NCBI GenBank assembly: GCA_900313005.1
Contig: ONZJ01000002.1
Coordinates: 3,019,303 to 3,083,302 of the forward strand
DNA from: Rhodobacteraceae bacterium EL129
Lineage (GTDB): Bacteria > Pseudomonadota > Alphaproteobacteria > Rhodobacterales > Rhodobacteraceae
Length of the DNA stretch: 64,000 bases
Reading direction: 5' to 3'
Part shown: one piece after another, positions 42,609 to 51,781 of the stretch
Numbering within the stretch: the stretch's first letter is position 1
Layout: the number at the start of each line of letters is the position of its first letter
Translations under genes and position numbers: made by a program
The notes under the pieces: generated by a model
The model's input: only the letters and a program-made list of their open reading frames with translations
What the model was told of the DNA's origin: nothing
Databases searched by the model: none

Positions 42609-43418
42609 ATGGCACATATCATCGTTGTCGGGAACGAAAAGGGCGGTGCGGGCAAATCGACCGTGGCCATGCATGTGGCTACAGCGCTTTGCCGAATGGG
42701 CAAGCAAGTCAGTGCGCTGGATCTGGATCTGCGGCAGAAAACCTTTGGTCGCTATTCTGCCAACCGCCAGCGGTTCATGCAAAAATCGGGAATTACTCTG
42801 CCCAGCCCCCGCTATCATGATCTGCCTGAGGTGGATCAGGCCAGCCTGCGCCCCGGTGAAAATGTCTATGATCGACGTTTATCCGCAGCCGTGGCCGAGC
42901 TGGAACCGGACAGCGATTTCATCCTGATCGACTGTCCCGGCTCACATACGCGTCTGAGCCAGGTCGCGCATTCGTTGGCCGATACATTGGTCACACCACT
43001 GAATGACAGCTTTGTTGATTTCGATCTACTGGCGCATGTCAATGAAGATGGCACCAAGATCCTTGGACCGTCTGTCTATGCCGAGATGGTCTGGAACGCC
43101 CGCCAGCTGCGCGCGCAGGCCGGTCTGAACCCGATTGACTGGATCGTGGTGCGCAACCGTTTGGGTGCGCAACAGATGGTCAACAAAAAGAAGATGGGCG
43201 AGGCATTGGACAACCTAGCTAAACGCATCGGTTTCCGCACGGCACCCGGCTTTAATGAAAGGGTGATTTTCCGTGAATTGTTTCCGCGCGGATTGACTTT
43301 GCTGGACTTGAAGGATGTGGGCGTCAAACAGCTTAACATCTCGAACGTAGCCGCCCGTCAGGAGCTTCGCGACTTGATCAAAGCCCTGAACCTGCCTGGG
43401 GTTGAGCCGGATTTTTAA
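42609..43418 (+). CDS. mipZ: division-plane positioning ATPase MipZ
   Basis: This 269-residue ParA/MinD-family ATPase inhibits FtsZ away from midcell by forming a gradient from ParB at the pole in alphaproteobacteria. The deviant Walker A is NEKGGAGKSTVAMH with K11 and K16, and LDLDLRQKTFGRYSANR follows. The family is nearly restricted to alphaproteobacteria, which supports the taxonomic reading. AAGGGG precedes the ATG. It follows the rpmE terminator as a separate unit. Confidence 0.94.
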   Translation: MAHIIVVGNEKGGAGKSTVAMHVATALCRMGKQVSALDLDLRQKTFGRYSANRQRFMQKSGITLPSPRYHDLPEVDQASLRPGENVYDRRLSAAVAELEPDSDFILIDCPGSHTRLSQVAHSLADTLVTPLNDSFVDFDLLAHVNEDGTKILGPSVYAEMVWNARQLRAQAGLNPIDWIVVRNRLGAQQMVNKKKMGEALDNLAKRIGFRTAPGFNERVIFRELFPRGLTLLDLKDVGVKQLNISNVAARQELRDLIKALNLPGVEPDF

Positions 43419-43422
43419 TCTG

Positions 43423-44292
43423 TCAGGCCGTGCTTTTGCCGCGGCGCATTAGTAGTATCATGTTTGACACAATCAGTGCCCCAATCACGACGGCCCCTCC
43501 GATCAGGGTCAGCTCGCCCGGGTCCTCGCCGATTACCGCCCAAACAAGAATAGGCGCCAAGACCGATTCAAGCAGGATCAACAGGGAGACTTCCGCGGTG
43601 CTGATGTAACGTGGACCCAATGTCAGCAAGCAGGTGGCCACCCCAATAAACAACCCGTGACCGAGCAACAGGTGCCATTGCACCGCAACCGGGGCCATGG
43701 GCGAGGCCACAGGCAGCAGCACCAGCGCCATTCCAATATAGGCAATCGGGATGGCGGGGATCATCGAGACGTTCTTGACCTTACGCACAGCCGTCAGCCC
43801 TGCGGCATAAGCAAAGCAGACATAAAGCGCCATCAGGTCACCCGACCAATGGGCGATCTCCGAGCCCCCGGACCCGTAAGCAATGATCGCCAATCCGATC
43901 CCAACGGCCATCATGGTCAGCACCATCCGCCGTTTGATCGCCTCACCCAGAAAGACACGGCTGAGGATCGCAGAGAAAATAGGCATCGAGGCGAAGATGA
44001 AAACGACATTGGCCACACTTGTCCAGGTGACAGCAAAGACAAACGCTGGCGCAGTTGAGCCGATCAGAACCATGTAGATCATCCCTGGGAATCCGGTGCT
44101 CAACACATCCCGGAATCCTTTGGTGCCTTGCACCACCAGTAACCCCAATAAGATGACCAAACCCGAACTCATCCCGCGCCAGAAGGCGATGGTCAGCGGG
44201 TCCGCATCTATCAAGCGCACATAAAGGGAATCGGGGACGACGAACAACACACCCAGCGCGGTGATCAGAAGGCCTTTCGCGTGATCGTTCAT
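43423..44292 (-). CDS. DMT-family (EamA) transporter
   Basis: This 289-residue protein has about ten predicted membrane helices in two EamA repeats. SLYVRLIDADPLTIAFWRGM and the second-repeat start TAVRKVKNVSMIPAIPIAYI are typical. It is an inner-membrane exporter or importer of unknown small molecule. The gene lies three bases after the DUF2585 gene and is convergent with mipZ. Confidence 0.88.
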   Translation of the reverse strand: MNDHAKGLLITALGVLFVVPDSLYVRLIDADPLTIAFWRGMSSGLVILLGLLVVQGTKGFRDVLSTGFPGMIYMVLIGSTAPAFVFAVTWTSVANVVFIFASMPIFSAILSRVFLGEAIKRRMVLTMMAVGIGLAIIAYGSGGSEIAHWSGDLMALYVCFAYAAGLTAVRKVKNVSMIPAIPIAYIGMALVLLPVASPMAPVAVQWHLLLGHGLFIGVATCLLTLGPRYISTAEVSLLILLESVLAPILVWAVIGEDPGELTLIGGAVVIGALIVSNMILLMRRGKSTA

Positions 44293-44295
44293 GCG

Positions 44296-44862
44296 TTAGC
44301 CACCGGCCTGCCAATCACGGATCACATCCAGTGGGTACAGCAGCATGATCACGTTCAATGCCAGTCCATCACGTATGATCCACATGGTCAGCACTTCAAA
44401 CCCGATCACAATGGCCACCGAGGCCCAAACAGGCAGACGCATGGCCAACCACCAACCCACCCACATGGCCAGCATGTCCATCACCGAGTTCAGCACGCTG
44501 TCCCCATAGTAATCCAGCGATATGGTCACTTCGCGGTATCGCTCAATCACCGCATTGGTGTTCTCGGCAATCTCCCAGGCCGCCTCAACCAGCATGGCAA
44601 TGACCAGACGCCATCCTACGTCCACGCGTCGCGCCACCATCCACAGCACAGCATAGAAAATAAACCCATGCAGCAGATGGCTCGGTGTGTACCAGTCAAA
44701 GTACTGTTGCGAGCCTTCCGAGGTGCCCACCGTGCCCCAAAGGTCAATCCCACAGGCGCACCATGGCACGCGTCCCATGCTGAGCAGAATCCCGGCAGTG
44801 ACAAGGACTATGACAGTGGTCACGATGTAGGGGGTGTTGTGTGTCGTTTTCATAAAGTGCAA
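44296..44862 (-). CDS. DUF2585 (UPF0314) family membrane protein
   Basis: This 188-residue protein has four predicted helices and a GRVPWCACGIDLWGTVGTSEGSQQYFDWYTPSHLLHGFIFY segment, here read in parts as GRVPWCACGIDLWG and QQYFDWYTPSHLLHG, characteristic of DUF2585. The family is found mainly in alphaproteobacteria and has no known function. It is co-directional with the EamA gene and immediately upstream of it. Confidence 0.88.
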   Translation of the reverse strand: MHFMKTTHNTPYIVTTVIVLVTAGILLSMGRVPWCACGIDLWGTVGTSEGSQQYFDWYTPSHLLHGFIFYAVLWMVARRVDVGWRLVIAMLVEAAWEIAENTNAVIERYREVTISLDYYGDSVLNSVMDMLAMWVGWWLAMRLPVWASVAIVIGFEVLTMWIIRDGLALNVIMLLYPLDVIRDWQAGG

Positions 44863-44967
44863 TCAATCATGGGGCTGTCAGCTTGTCCATTGGCATGTTT
44901 GTCGTGCTATCGCCAAGGCCCGCTGACGTGGGTATGCTGCGTTCTCAAATGTGTTGGGGTGAGATAA

Positions 44968-45252
44968 ATGTCGATATTGCAAATCATCCATCTGATTGCC
45001 ATGGGTGTCGCGTTTGTGGCCTGGTCCTTCTTCATGTTTTCAATGTTGCTGCGATTGTCACGGCGATCTGTGGCCAAAACATCTCAAACAGGCGGTGGCT
45101 ATTTCACCTGGGTGCGTCACTCCATACGTGGTTTTGGGCAGGGGGCCACGTCGCCAGAAGACCGCCCATTGCGCATGCGGATACTTTGGTCTGCTCTGAT
45201 CATGGTGGCCTTGATCGCATTGTCGCCGGTTGTGGCCAAGCTGAGCCACTAA
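44968..45252 (+). CDS. small two-helix membrane protein
   Basis: This 94-residue protein has helices near residues 5-28 and 72-90 with a basic, Gly-rich loop (RGFGQGATSPEDRPLRMR). It is followed 19 bases later by the HpaI-type aldolase gene, so it may head that operon. The family is not recognised. Confidence 0.7.
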   Translation: MSILQIIHLIAMGVAFVAWSFFMFSMLLRLSRRSVAKTSQTGGGYFTWVRHSIRGFGQGATSPEDRPLRMRILWSALIMVALIALSPVVAKLSH

Positions 45253-45271
45253 AAAAGAAGGAAACGCTGCC

Positions 45272-46042
45272 ATGGCTGCGCCTCAAAATACATTCAAAGC
45301 TGCCTTGGCCCGCGGAGACCGTTTGATTGGATGCTGGGCCGGGTTCGGTGATGCCTATGCCACCGAAGTGCTGGCCACCGCCGGGTTTGACTGGTTGGTG
45401 ATTGATGGCGAACACGCCCCCAATGATCTGCGCAGCACCATGCAGCAATTGCAGGCATTGCGCGGATACGACAGCCACCCGGTGGTACGCATGCCGATGG
45501 GTGAAGACTGGTTGATCAAACAGGTTTTGGATGCAGGCGCCCAAACCTTACTGATCCCGATGGTGGACACTGCCGCGCAGGCCGCGCAGCTGGTGCGCGC
45601 CATGCGTTATCCTCCGGACGGCATCCGAGGCTCTGGCGCTGCGCTGGCACGTGCATCGGGATTTTCGTCCATATCGGACTATACTTTAACCGCCAACGAT
45701 CAGATGTGTCTGCTGGTTCAGGTCGAAACTATGGCCGGGATCAAGGCGCTGGACGATATCCTGGCGCTTGACGGGGTGGACGGTGTCTTTATCGGCCCAT
45801 CCGATCTGGCGGCGGATATGGGATATCTGGGCAAGAAAGCAGACGGGCCCGTGCAGAAGGTTATTCAGGACGCTCTGGCCAAGATCGCCGCGTCCGACAA
45901 GGCCGCCGGCATTCTGGCGGTCGACCATGAAACGGCGGAAACCTATGTAGACTGGGGTGCACAGTTCATTGCTGTAGGGATAGATGTCCTGATGTTGGCG
46001 CAAACCGCGCGGAACACAATGGCACGTTGGCGCGATGACTAA
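45272..46042 (+). CDS. HpcH/HpaI-family aldolase
   Basis: This 256-residue class II aldolase has the LVIDGEHAPNDLRS motif (metal and acid/base residues), PVVRMPMGEDWLIKQ and VEGVDGVFIGPSDLAADMG-like end, with LLVQVETMAGIKAL supplying a Glu ligand. The family cleaves 4-hydroxy-2-oxo acids to pyruvate and an aldehyde; the native substrate is unknown here. Its stop overlaps the glucokinase start by eight bases, so the two are coupled. Confidence 0.9.
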   Translation: MAAPQNTFKAALARGDRLIGCWAGFGDAYATEVLATAGFDWLVIDGEHAPNDLRSTMQQLQALRGYDSHPVVRMPMGEDWLIKQVLDAGAQTLLIPMVDTAAQAAQLVRAMRYPPDGIRGSGAALARASGFSSISDYTLTANDQMCLLVQVETMAGIKALDDILALDGVDGVFIGPSDLAADMGYLGKKADGPVQKVIQDALAKIAASDKAAGILAVDHETAETYVDWGAQFIAVGIDVLMLAQTARNTMARWRDD

Positions 46043-46979
46043 TCTGTGGGTCCTGGCTGACGTTGGTGGCACGAATACTCGGGTGGGGGTGTCCAGTGCC
46101 CAGGATCGTGGGATCAAAGCGCTCCAAAGTTTTCGTAACTCCGAGTATCCAGGTTTTGCTGAACTTCTTGCAGACTATATCAAGGAAACAAAAATCGGCA
46201 CGCCTCGTGCAATTTGTGCCGGGGTGGCGGGGCCCGTGCGGAACGGGAACGCTCAGTTGACCAACCGTGACTGGTTCATTGACAGCACAGCACTGTCTGC
46301 TACCACCGGGGCCAGGCGCGTGGCCCTGTTGAACGATTTGCAAGCTCAAGGCTACGCATTGAATGATTTGAACCCAAGCCTGGTATCCCCCATTTCATAC
46401 GGCACAGTGGCTGACAGCAAAGCCACACGCATGGTGATTGGATTGGGCACCGGGTCCAACGTGGCCGTGGTTCACGACACGCCAGACGGCTTGTTCGTCC
46501 CACCTGCGGAATCGGGCCATGCCAGTCTACCATATGCGTCTGGTGAGCTGGCAAAGTTGATTGAACACCTTGGAAGCATTCATCCCCACCGCCCCATGGA
46601 AGCCGCCCTGTCGGGCCCTGGCCTGACTAACATTCACCACTGGGTCTCTGGCGATACGCTGGCGCCCGAGGAGATCATTTCGGCGTACCTGGAGGGCGAC
46701 GCGGCCGCCTCTACATCGCTCGGGCACTTCGTGCATCTGTTGGGTCAAGTCGTGGGTGATCTTTCCTTGGCCCACCTCCCCATGGGTGGTGTATATTTTA
46801 TCGGAGGCTTGGCGCGCGCGGTGGCCCCTCACCTGCAGACACTTGGTTTTCGAGATGCCTTTTGCGCAAAAGGCCCGTATACACCCATTCTTCAAGACAT
46901 TCCCCTGTCACTCATTCGCGATGACAATGCGGCTGTGCTCGGATGCTCGCGCTATCTTCGGCAGGGATCAGCGCGGTGA
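46035..46979 (+). CDS. glk: glucokinase
   Basis: This 314-residue ASKHA-fold kinase phosphorylates glucose using ATP. LADVGGTNTRVGV is the phosphate-1 motif, NRDWFIDSTAL and LLNDLQAQGYAL contain the sugar-binding region, and IGLGTGSNVAVV is the second glycine motif, followed by ESGHASLPY. It resembles the Glk family of E. coli type rather than ROK. Coupling to an aldolase suggests a sugar-acid or glucose pathway role. Confidence 0.9.
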   Translation: MTNLWVLADVGGTNTRVGVSSAQDRGIKALQSFRNSEYPGFAELLADYIKETKIGTPRAICAGVAGPVRNGNAQLTNRDWFIDSTALSATTGARRVALLNDLQAQGYALNDLNPSLVSPISYGTVADSKATRMVIGLGTGSNVAVVHDTPDGLFVPPAESGHASLPYASGELAKLIEHLGSIHPHRPMEAALSGPGLTNIHHWVSGDTLAPEEIISAYLEGDAAASTSLGHFVHLLGQVVGDLSLAHLPMGGVYFIGGLARAVAPHLQTLGFRDAFCAKGPYTPILQDIPLSLIRDDNAAVLGCSRYLRQGSAR

Positions 46980-46991
46980 GGATGACAGGCT

Positions 46992-47765
46992 TCAGCCTTC
47001 GATCACCATCACCTCGACGTCCCATTTTTCAAGACACTCGGCCATCTGAGGGGGCAAGGGGCGGTCGGTGACCACGATGTCCACGTCGCCGGCTTCGCAG
47101 GCCACCATTGGCGCGTTTTGTCCGAACTTGGTGTGGTCGGTCACCACAATCGTGCGATGTGCACGGCGGATGACACTGCGCGCCAGATCTGCTTCGGGTG
47201 CGGCGGCCAAAAGGAAGCCGGATTTGGGGTCAAACCCATCAACACTGATCACAGCCAGATCGAGGTTGAATTTTTCGACAAAGGCGATGGCTTCGGGTCC
47301 AAAGACACCGCTTTCGACCATGCGCAACTCACCCCCGGCCAGAAAGACACGGTTGTTGTTCACGTTGATCAGGGCCTGCGCGGCATGCAGCCCGTTCGTC
47401 ACCACAGTCAAGTCTTTGTGATTCTTCAGGTTTTCAGCCACGAATGCCGTCGTGCTGCCAACATCCAGAAACACGCAGGATCCGTTTGGCACCAGGCTGG
47501 CAGCCGCCGATGCAATTCTGGCTTTTTCCTCGGGGCGTTTGCCCAGACGTGACACCACGGGGGTCAATGCCTCGGTATTGGCCAGATAGACACCGCCGTG
47601 CACGCGTTGCACCAACCCTGCCTTGGCCAGGGCCTTGACCGTGCGGCGCACAGTTTCTTCAGACACCTCAAGCGCATCAGCCAACAACGCCGTGCGGGCT
47701 GAGCCGCCCATACTTCGCAATTTGTCTAACAATTCCACTTCGCGATGGGTGGCGTGGGTGTCCAA
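46992..47765 (-). CDS. DeoR/GlpR-family transcriptional regulator
   Basis: This 257-residue regulator has an N-terminal DeoR winged helix-turn-helix (about residues 10-60, ALEVSEETVRRTVKALAKAG) and a C-terminal sugar-phosphate sensing domain with FLDVGSTTAFVAENL and VVTDHTKFGQNA. Such proteins usually repress sugar or polyol genes and respond to phosphorylated sugars. It is convergent with glk and downstream of the 2-hydroxyacid dehydrogenase gene, separated from it by about 120 AT-rich bases. Confidence 0.92.
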   Translation of the reverse strand: MDTHATHREVELLDKLRSMGGSARTALLADALEVSEETVRRTVKALAKAGLVQRVHGGVYLANTEALTPVVSRLGKRPEEKARIASAAASLVPNGSCVFLDVGSTTAFVAENLKNHKDLTVVTNGLHAAQALINVNNNRVFLAGGELRMVESGVFGPEAIAFVEKFNLDLAVISVDGFDPKSGFLLAAAPEADLARSVIRRAHRTIVVTDHTKFGQNAPMVACEAGDVDIVVTDRPLPPQMAECLEKWDVEVMVIEG

Positions 47766-47885
47766 AACAATACCCCCTAAATTACCTCTTAACAGGGGTT
47801 TAGACAGGCAGTTTCCTCAAATGTCCAGATTCTTCGACAAAAATGTGAGGGGTTTTGTGGTTTTCTGCGGCACATTTAAGCGACC

Positions 47886-48899
47886 TTAGGAAGCGTACCG
47901 AACCCCTGCCCCTTGCCCCGCCAAACGCGGATCAGCGGACTTCACAATAACTTCGCGGCCCTCAATGATCTCCCGGCACCGCTCCAATGTTTCTTCCTCC
48001 AGCCGGTGCATAGCTTGATATGTATAGAACGTTAGATGCGGGCTGAGGATCACGTTGTCACGTCCAAACAAAGCACTGAGCGGATGGCCTTCCAACGCCA
48101 GAGGCTCTTGACTGAACACATCAAGGGCCGCCCCCGCAATCCACCCTTCATCCAGCGCGCGGACCAATGCAAGCTCATCCACAATTGCTCCGCGCGACAC
48201 ATTGATCAGACACGCGTCAGATTTCATCGCCCGCAACTCAGCCTCACCGATCAGGTGACGCGTTTCAGCGTTCAGCACGGAATGGATCGTCACAAAGTCA
48301 CTTTGCACCAACAAGTCATGCAAAGTCTCGCACCGCTGAACACCCAACGCGCTGAACCGCTCATCGAGTGTGTGCGGGCTATAGGCCATCACATTGGCTC
48401 TGAATCCTGCCCCGGCCATACGCGCCATCGAGCTGCCAATCTTGCCCAGCCCTACGATCCCCACCGTGCTGCCTGCAATATCACGACCCAAATGCTGCGC
48501 CTGTGGCCAGGCCCAACCTTCCCTATGCATGGTAAGTGCAAGGGCGGGTAGTTTTTTGGCCAGAGAGATCATCAGTGAAAATGCCCCCTCCGCCACTGTC
48601 TCTTCGGCATATTCGGGAATGTTGACGACCTTGATCCCGCGCGCCTTAGCGGTAGGAATATCAATCGCATCAATACCGACGCCGTATTTGACAATTCCTT
48701 TCAGATTGGGCGCGGCTTCAATCACGCGTTGGGTGATGGGCTGATAGCACATCAACAACAGCTCGGCGTCTTTGATCAAGGCGCACAGCGCGTCTTCCGA
48801 AGCGCCATCCGGCAACAGCTCCAGCTGATGCCCGGCCTTGCGCAGTTCTGCGTCGACATGCGGGGTTTCCAGCAGGGCGTCAGTGCGAACAATCTTCAA
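47886..48899 (-). CDS. D-2-hydroxyacid dehydrogenase coupled to the AEP operon
   Basis: This 337-residue NAD(P)-dependent protein has the SerA-type NAD motif TVGIVGLGKIGSSM near residue 150, then ISRGAIVDE-like NVSRGAIVDELALVRAL with the Arg and Glu of the catalytic relay, and SPHLTFYT with the His. It has neither the ACT nor ASB domain of phosphoglycerate dehydrogenase. The start is TTG at 48899, overlapping the stop of the PbfA-like gene (TTGA) and preceded by AGGTGG. Known AEP pathways do not include such an enzyme, so its substrate is a real question. Confidence 0.85.
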   Translation of the reverse strand: MKIVRTDALLETPHVDAELRKAGHQLELLPDGASEDALCALIKDAELLLMCYQPITQRVIEAAPNLKGIVKYGVGIDAIDIPTAKARGIKVVNIPEYAEETVAEGAFSLMISLAKKLPALALTMHREGWAWPQAQHLGRDIAGSTVGIVGLGKIGSSMARMAGAGFRANVMAYSPHTLDERFSALGVQRCETLHDLLVQSDFVTIHSVLNAETRHLIGEAELRAMKSDACLINVSRGAIVDELALVRALDEGWIAGAALDVFSQEPLALEGHPLSALFGRDNVILSPHLTFYTYQAMHRLEEETLERCREIIEGREVIVKSADPRLAGQGAGVRYAS

Positions 48900-50254
48900 T
48901 CGGCCACCTGCTGGACCGCGTCCTCAACGATTGTCATGGCCCTGTTCAAATCATCCTCGGATATGGTCAGCGGCGGAGACAAGGTCAACACGGACCCAGC
49001 GCTGATTTTGAAGCTCAGCCCCGCTTCGAGACAGGCATAATACACTTTTTCGGCTGTGGCATGATCCACCTCGCGTGTGTCGCGGGATTTAACAATTTCC
49101 ACGCCAAACATCAGGCCACGGCCGCGAATGTCTCCCACGGCGGGATGATCGCCCAAGGTGCCTCGCAATCTGTCCATGGCAGCCGTGCCCAAACGATCCG
49201 CACGTTCGACCAGTCCCTCGTCCTCGATCACATCCAGGGTGGCCAATGCGGCCCGCGCCGTGACCGGGTTCTTTTCGTGTGTGTAATGGCCGATTGCAAA
49301 GTCTCCGCAGACGTCCAGATCTTGCCGGGCAATGACTGCAGCAATGGGCAGCATGGCCCCACCCAGGGCTTTGCCCAAAGTGACGATATCCGGAACAATC
49401 TCGTCGTGATCAAAGGCAAACATCCGGCCAGTTTTGCCCAATCCCGTGGGGATTTCATCCATGATCAGTAAGGCACCATAACGATGGCAGGCGTCTTGCA
49501 CTGCCTTCCAATACCCTTTGGGTGGCACAACGGGCACGGCACGCATCGGCTCGGCGATCACAGCGGCCACATCGCCTTCGCGGCCCAGAACGTAATCGAC
49601 CATGCTGGCGCAGGCCAAGCCGCAATTGTCTGGTCCCGCATGACCATAGGCGCAATGGTAGCAATGAAAGGGCGCGACATGCTCGGTTCCCGGCATGAGT
49701 GGCCCGGCGATGTGGCTGCGAAATGTCGCTTCGCCGCCGACCGAGGCCGCCCCAAAACCAGCCCCATGAAAGGCATCCCAGAAACTGATCGTCTTGAAAC
49801 GCCCCGTGGCAGCGCGCGCGATTTTCAATGCCACTTCGTTGGCATCAGACCCACCAGTGGTAAAGAGCACCTTTGACAGATCATCCGGTGCCAGTTGGCC
49901 CAGACGCTCGGCCAGTTCCACGGACACATCGTTGGTGAAGCGGCGCGGCGAGAAGGGCAGCGCATCAATCTGCGCCTTCACAGCTTCTACGACCCGCGGA
50001 TGCCCATAGCCGATGTGATGCACCGAGTTGCCGTGGAAATCCATGAAACGCCGCCCGGCAGTATCTTCGATCCAGATACCTTCGGCTTTGGCGATGGTGG
50101 CAACGCACGGGCTAGACAAGGATTGATGCAAGAAGGCATCCGAATCTCGCGCAAGAAGTTCTTGGGTCGGCGCATGGTTTTCGCGCGCCGCCCAGTCTGC
50201 CCGCGCCGCCGAGGTGTTTGCTTCGCCTTCGGTATGCTGCACCAGCGTCGACAT
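48896..50254 (-). CDS. pbfA: class III PLP enzyme, PbfA-like hydroxy-aminoethylphosphonate ammonia-lyase
   Basis: This 452-residue class III aminotransferase-fold protein has the Asp in LLIMDEIPTGLGKTG (D266) and the cofactor Lys in TLGKALGG (K295). Residues 196-215 carry Cys at 198, 201, 211 and 215 (FHCYHC, DNCGLAC), a pattern I associate with this subgroup. PbfA, known from AEP loci, is an ammonia-lyase that turns (R)-1-hydroxy-2-aminoethylphosphonate into phosphonoacetaldehyde, although it looks like a transaminase. Position beside phnY, phnA and phnW supports this. An ordinary class III aminotransferase is the alternative. The start is 15 codons inside the open frame. Confidence 0.75.
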   Translation of the reverse strand: MSTLVQHTEGEANTSAARADWAARENHAPTQELLARDSDAFLHQSLSSPCVATIAKAEGIWIEDTAGRRFMDFHGNSVHHIGYGHPRVVEAVKAQIDALPFSPRRFTNDVSVELAERLGQLAPDDLSKVLFTTGGSDANEVALKIARAATGRFKTISFWDAFHGAGFGAASVGGEATFRSHIAGPLMPGTEHVAPFHCYHCAYGHAGPDNCGLACASMVDYVLGREGDVAAVIAEPMRAVPVVPPKGYWKAVQDACHRYGALLIMDEIPTGLGKTGRMFAFDHDEIVPDIVTLGKALGGAMLPIAAVIARQDLDVCGDFAIGHYTHEKNPVTARAALATLDVIEDEGLVERADRLGTAAMDRLRGTLGDHPAVGDIRGRGLMFGVEIVKSRDTREVDHATAEKVYYACLEAGLSFKISAGSVLTLSPPLTISEDDLNRAMTIVEDAVQQVAD

Positions 50255-50265
50255 GGGCGGTCCCT

Positions 50266-50298
50266 TTCCTTTTGCTTCAAATATCCCCGCCGGAGGCA
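50266..50298 (-). repeat. Rhodobacteraceae-type intergenic repeat (copy)
   Basis: On the minus strand this reads GCCTCCGGCGGGGATATTTG followed by AAGCAAAAGGAAAGG. I recall a dispersed intergenic sequence of the form GCCTCCGGCGGG-ATATTT-GAAAGAAG in Rhodobacteraceae. It sits between phnY and the PbfA-like gene inside the operon; it may affect transcript processing. Confidence 0.5.
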
Positions 50299-50323
50299 AG
50301 AGTCCCTTTTGGCGTTCCGTCTG

Positions 50324-51781
50324 TTACGAGGGCCATGGCAGCGAATAGGTTTTCACATTAGTGAAGTACTTCATCGCTTCGATCACACCCTCCTTGACAC
50401 CGTTGCCGCTGTCCTTGATGCCGCCAAAGGGGCTCATTTCAATTCGGTAGCCAGGTTGCTCCCAGATGTTGCAGGTGCCCACGTTCAGACCATTGATGTA
50501 AGAAATCGCCCGGTTCAGATCGTTGGTGCAGACCCCCGAAGACAGACCAAATTCGGTACCATTGGAAATCGCCATGACCTCTTCGTCATTGTCGGGCACG
50601 CGCACGATCGGGATCACAGGACCAAATGTCTCTTCCATCACCAGCTCGCTGTCATGCGGCACGTGGTCCACGACAATTGGCGGCAGCAACGCGCCTTTGC
50701 GCTCAGGATGGTAAAGGATTTTCGCCCCTTCTTTCTCCGCCTGCAGCACGCGGTTTTCAAAGATCTCCGCCGCCTGGGCATGGATAACACAGCCCAGCTC
50801 GGTTTCGGGATCTTGTGGATCGCCGAACTTTATCTTCTTGGCCTTCTCAAGCACCAGTGGCACAAAAGCGTCTGCCACGCTTTCCTGAACAAGAATACGC
50901 TTGATCGCAGTACACCGCTGGCCTGAGTTGCCCGTCGCACCCGCAACGGCAATCGTCGCGGCTTTTTCAAGATCCGCCTCAGACAGATCATTGCACACGA
51001 TCAGTGGATCGTTCCCGCCCAGCTCCAACGCCTGGCGCTTGTAGACACCTTTGTTGGCGATGATCTTGCCTACGGGCACGCCACCGGTGAAGGTGATGAT
51101 GTCGATGTGTTCATTGGTGATCATCTCGTCGCCAATGTCCTCTGGCAGACCTGTGACCACCTGGAACATCTCTGGCGGCAGGCCCGCTTCATAGAGAATA
51201 TCCGCCAGCGTCAGGCACGTCAGCGGAGTCAGCTCGGTCGGTTTGCACACCATGCAGTTGTTGGTGGCAATCGACGGCGCAATCTTGTGGCTGACCATGT
51301 TGAGCGGGTGGTTGAACGGTGTAATCGCAGAAATCGCGTTCACCGGCTCGCGCATGGTGTAAATCTTGCGCTCTTTTCCGTTGTGCGTCAGATCGCAGCT
51401 AAAGATTTCACCGTCATCCTTCATCGCCTCGGCGGCGGCAAACTGATAGACATCCTGCGCGCGTTTGGTCTCGTAGATGGCGTGCTGATGGCAAATGCCC
51501 AGCTCCAGCGTCAGCCACTTGGCCAGATACTCGCGCTTTTCACCAATCAGAAAGCCGGCACGTTGCAGAATTTGACTGCGCTCATATCGGCTGAGTTTGG
51601 GTTTGTAGTTCGCCGCAATCTCAAACGCGGCCTTGGCATGTCTGGCAGTGCCCGCAGGAACAGTGCCCACAACCTCTTCGGTGTAGGGGTAAAGCACCTC
51701 TACCACATTGTCGGTGTGGATGGTTTCACCACCGATCCGCATGCCTTCGCGGCGGATCTCGATCTTGGAATTCTTATTCAT
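50324..51781 (-). CDS. phnY: phosphonoacetaldehyde dehydrogenase PhnY
   Basis: This 485-residue aldehyde dehydrogenase has nucleophile C290 in [12 protein letters not shown] and [10 protein letters not shown] with the general-base Glu. C290 lies within one residue of the catalytic Cys of Sinorhizobium meliloti PhnY. It oxidises phosphonoacetaldehyde to phosphonoacetate with NAD(P). Its ATG overlaps the phnA stop as ATGA, and phnW precedes phnA, which makes the assignment confident. The substrate for PhnA is therefore made in the same operon. Confidence 0.93.
   Translation of the reverse strand: MNKNSKIEIRREGMRIGGETIHTDNVVEVLYPYTEEVVGTVPAGTARHAKAAFEIAANYKPKLSRYERSQILQRAGFLIGEKREYLAKWLTLELGICHQHAIYETKRAQDVYQFAAAEAMKDDGEIFSCDLTHNGKERKIYTMREPVNAISAITPFNHPLNMVSHKIAPSIATNNCMVCKPTELTPLTCLTLADILYEAGLPPEMFQVVTGLPEDIGDEMITNEHIDIITFTGGVPVGKIIANKGVYKRQALELGGNDPLIVCNDLSEADLEKAATIAVAGATGNSGQRCTAIKRILVQESVADAFVPLVLEKAKKIKFGDPQDPETELGCVIHAQAAEIFENRVLQAEKEGAKILYHPERKGALLPPIVVDHVPHDSELVMEETFGPVIPIVRVPDNDEEVMAISNGTEFGLSSGVCTNDLNRAISYINGLNVGTCNIWEQPGYRIEMSPFGGIKDSGNGVKEGVIEAMKYFTNVKTYSLPWPS

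Noticed and set aside
49895..50926. 343-codon plus-strand frame antisense to the PbfA-like and phnY genes
   Set aside because: It is the mirror of two strongly supported minus-strand genes; its translation has no family pattern and crosses their junction.
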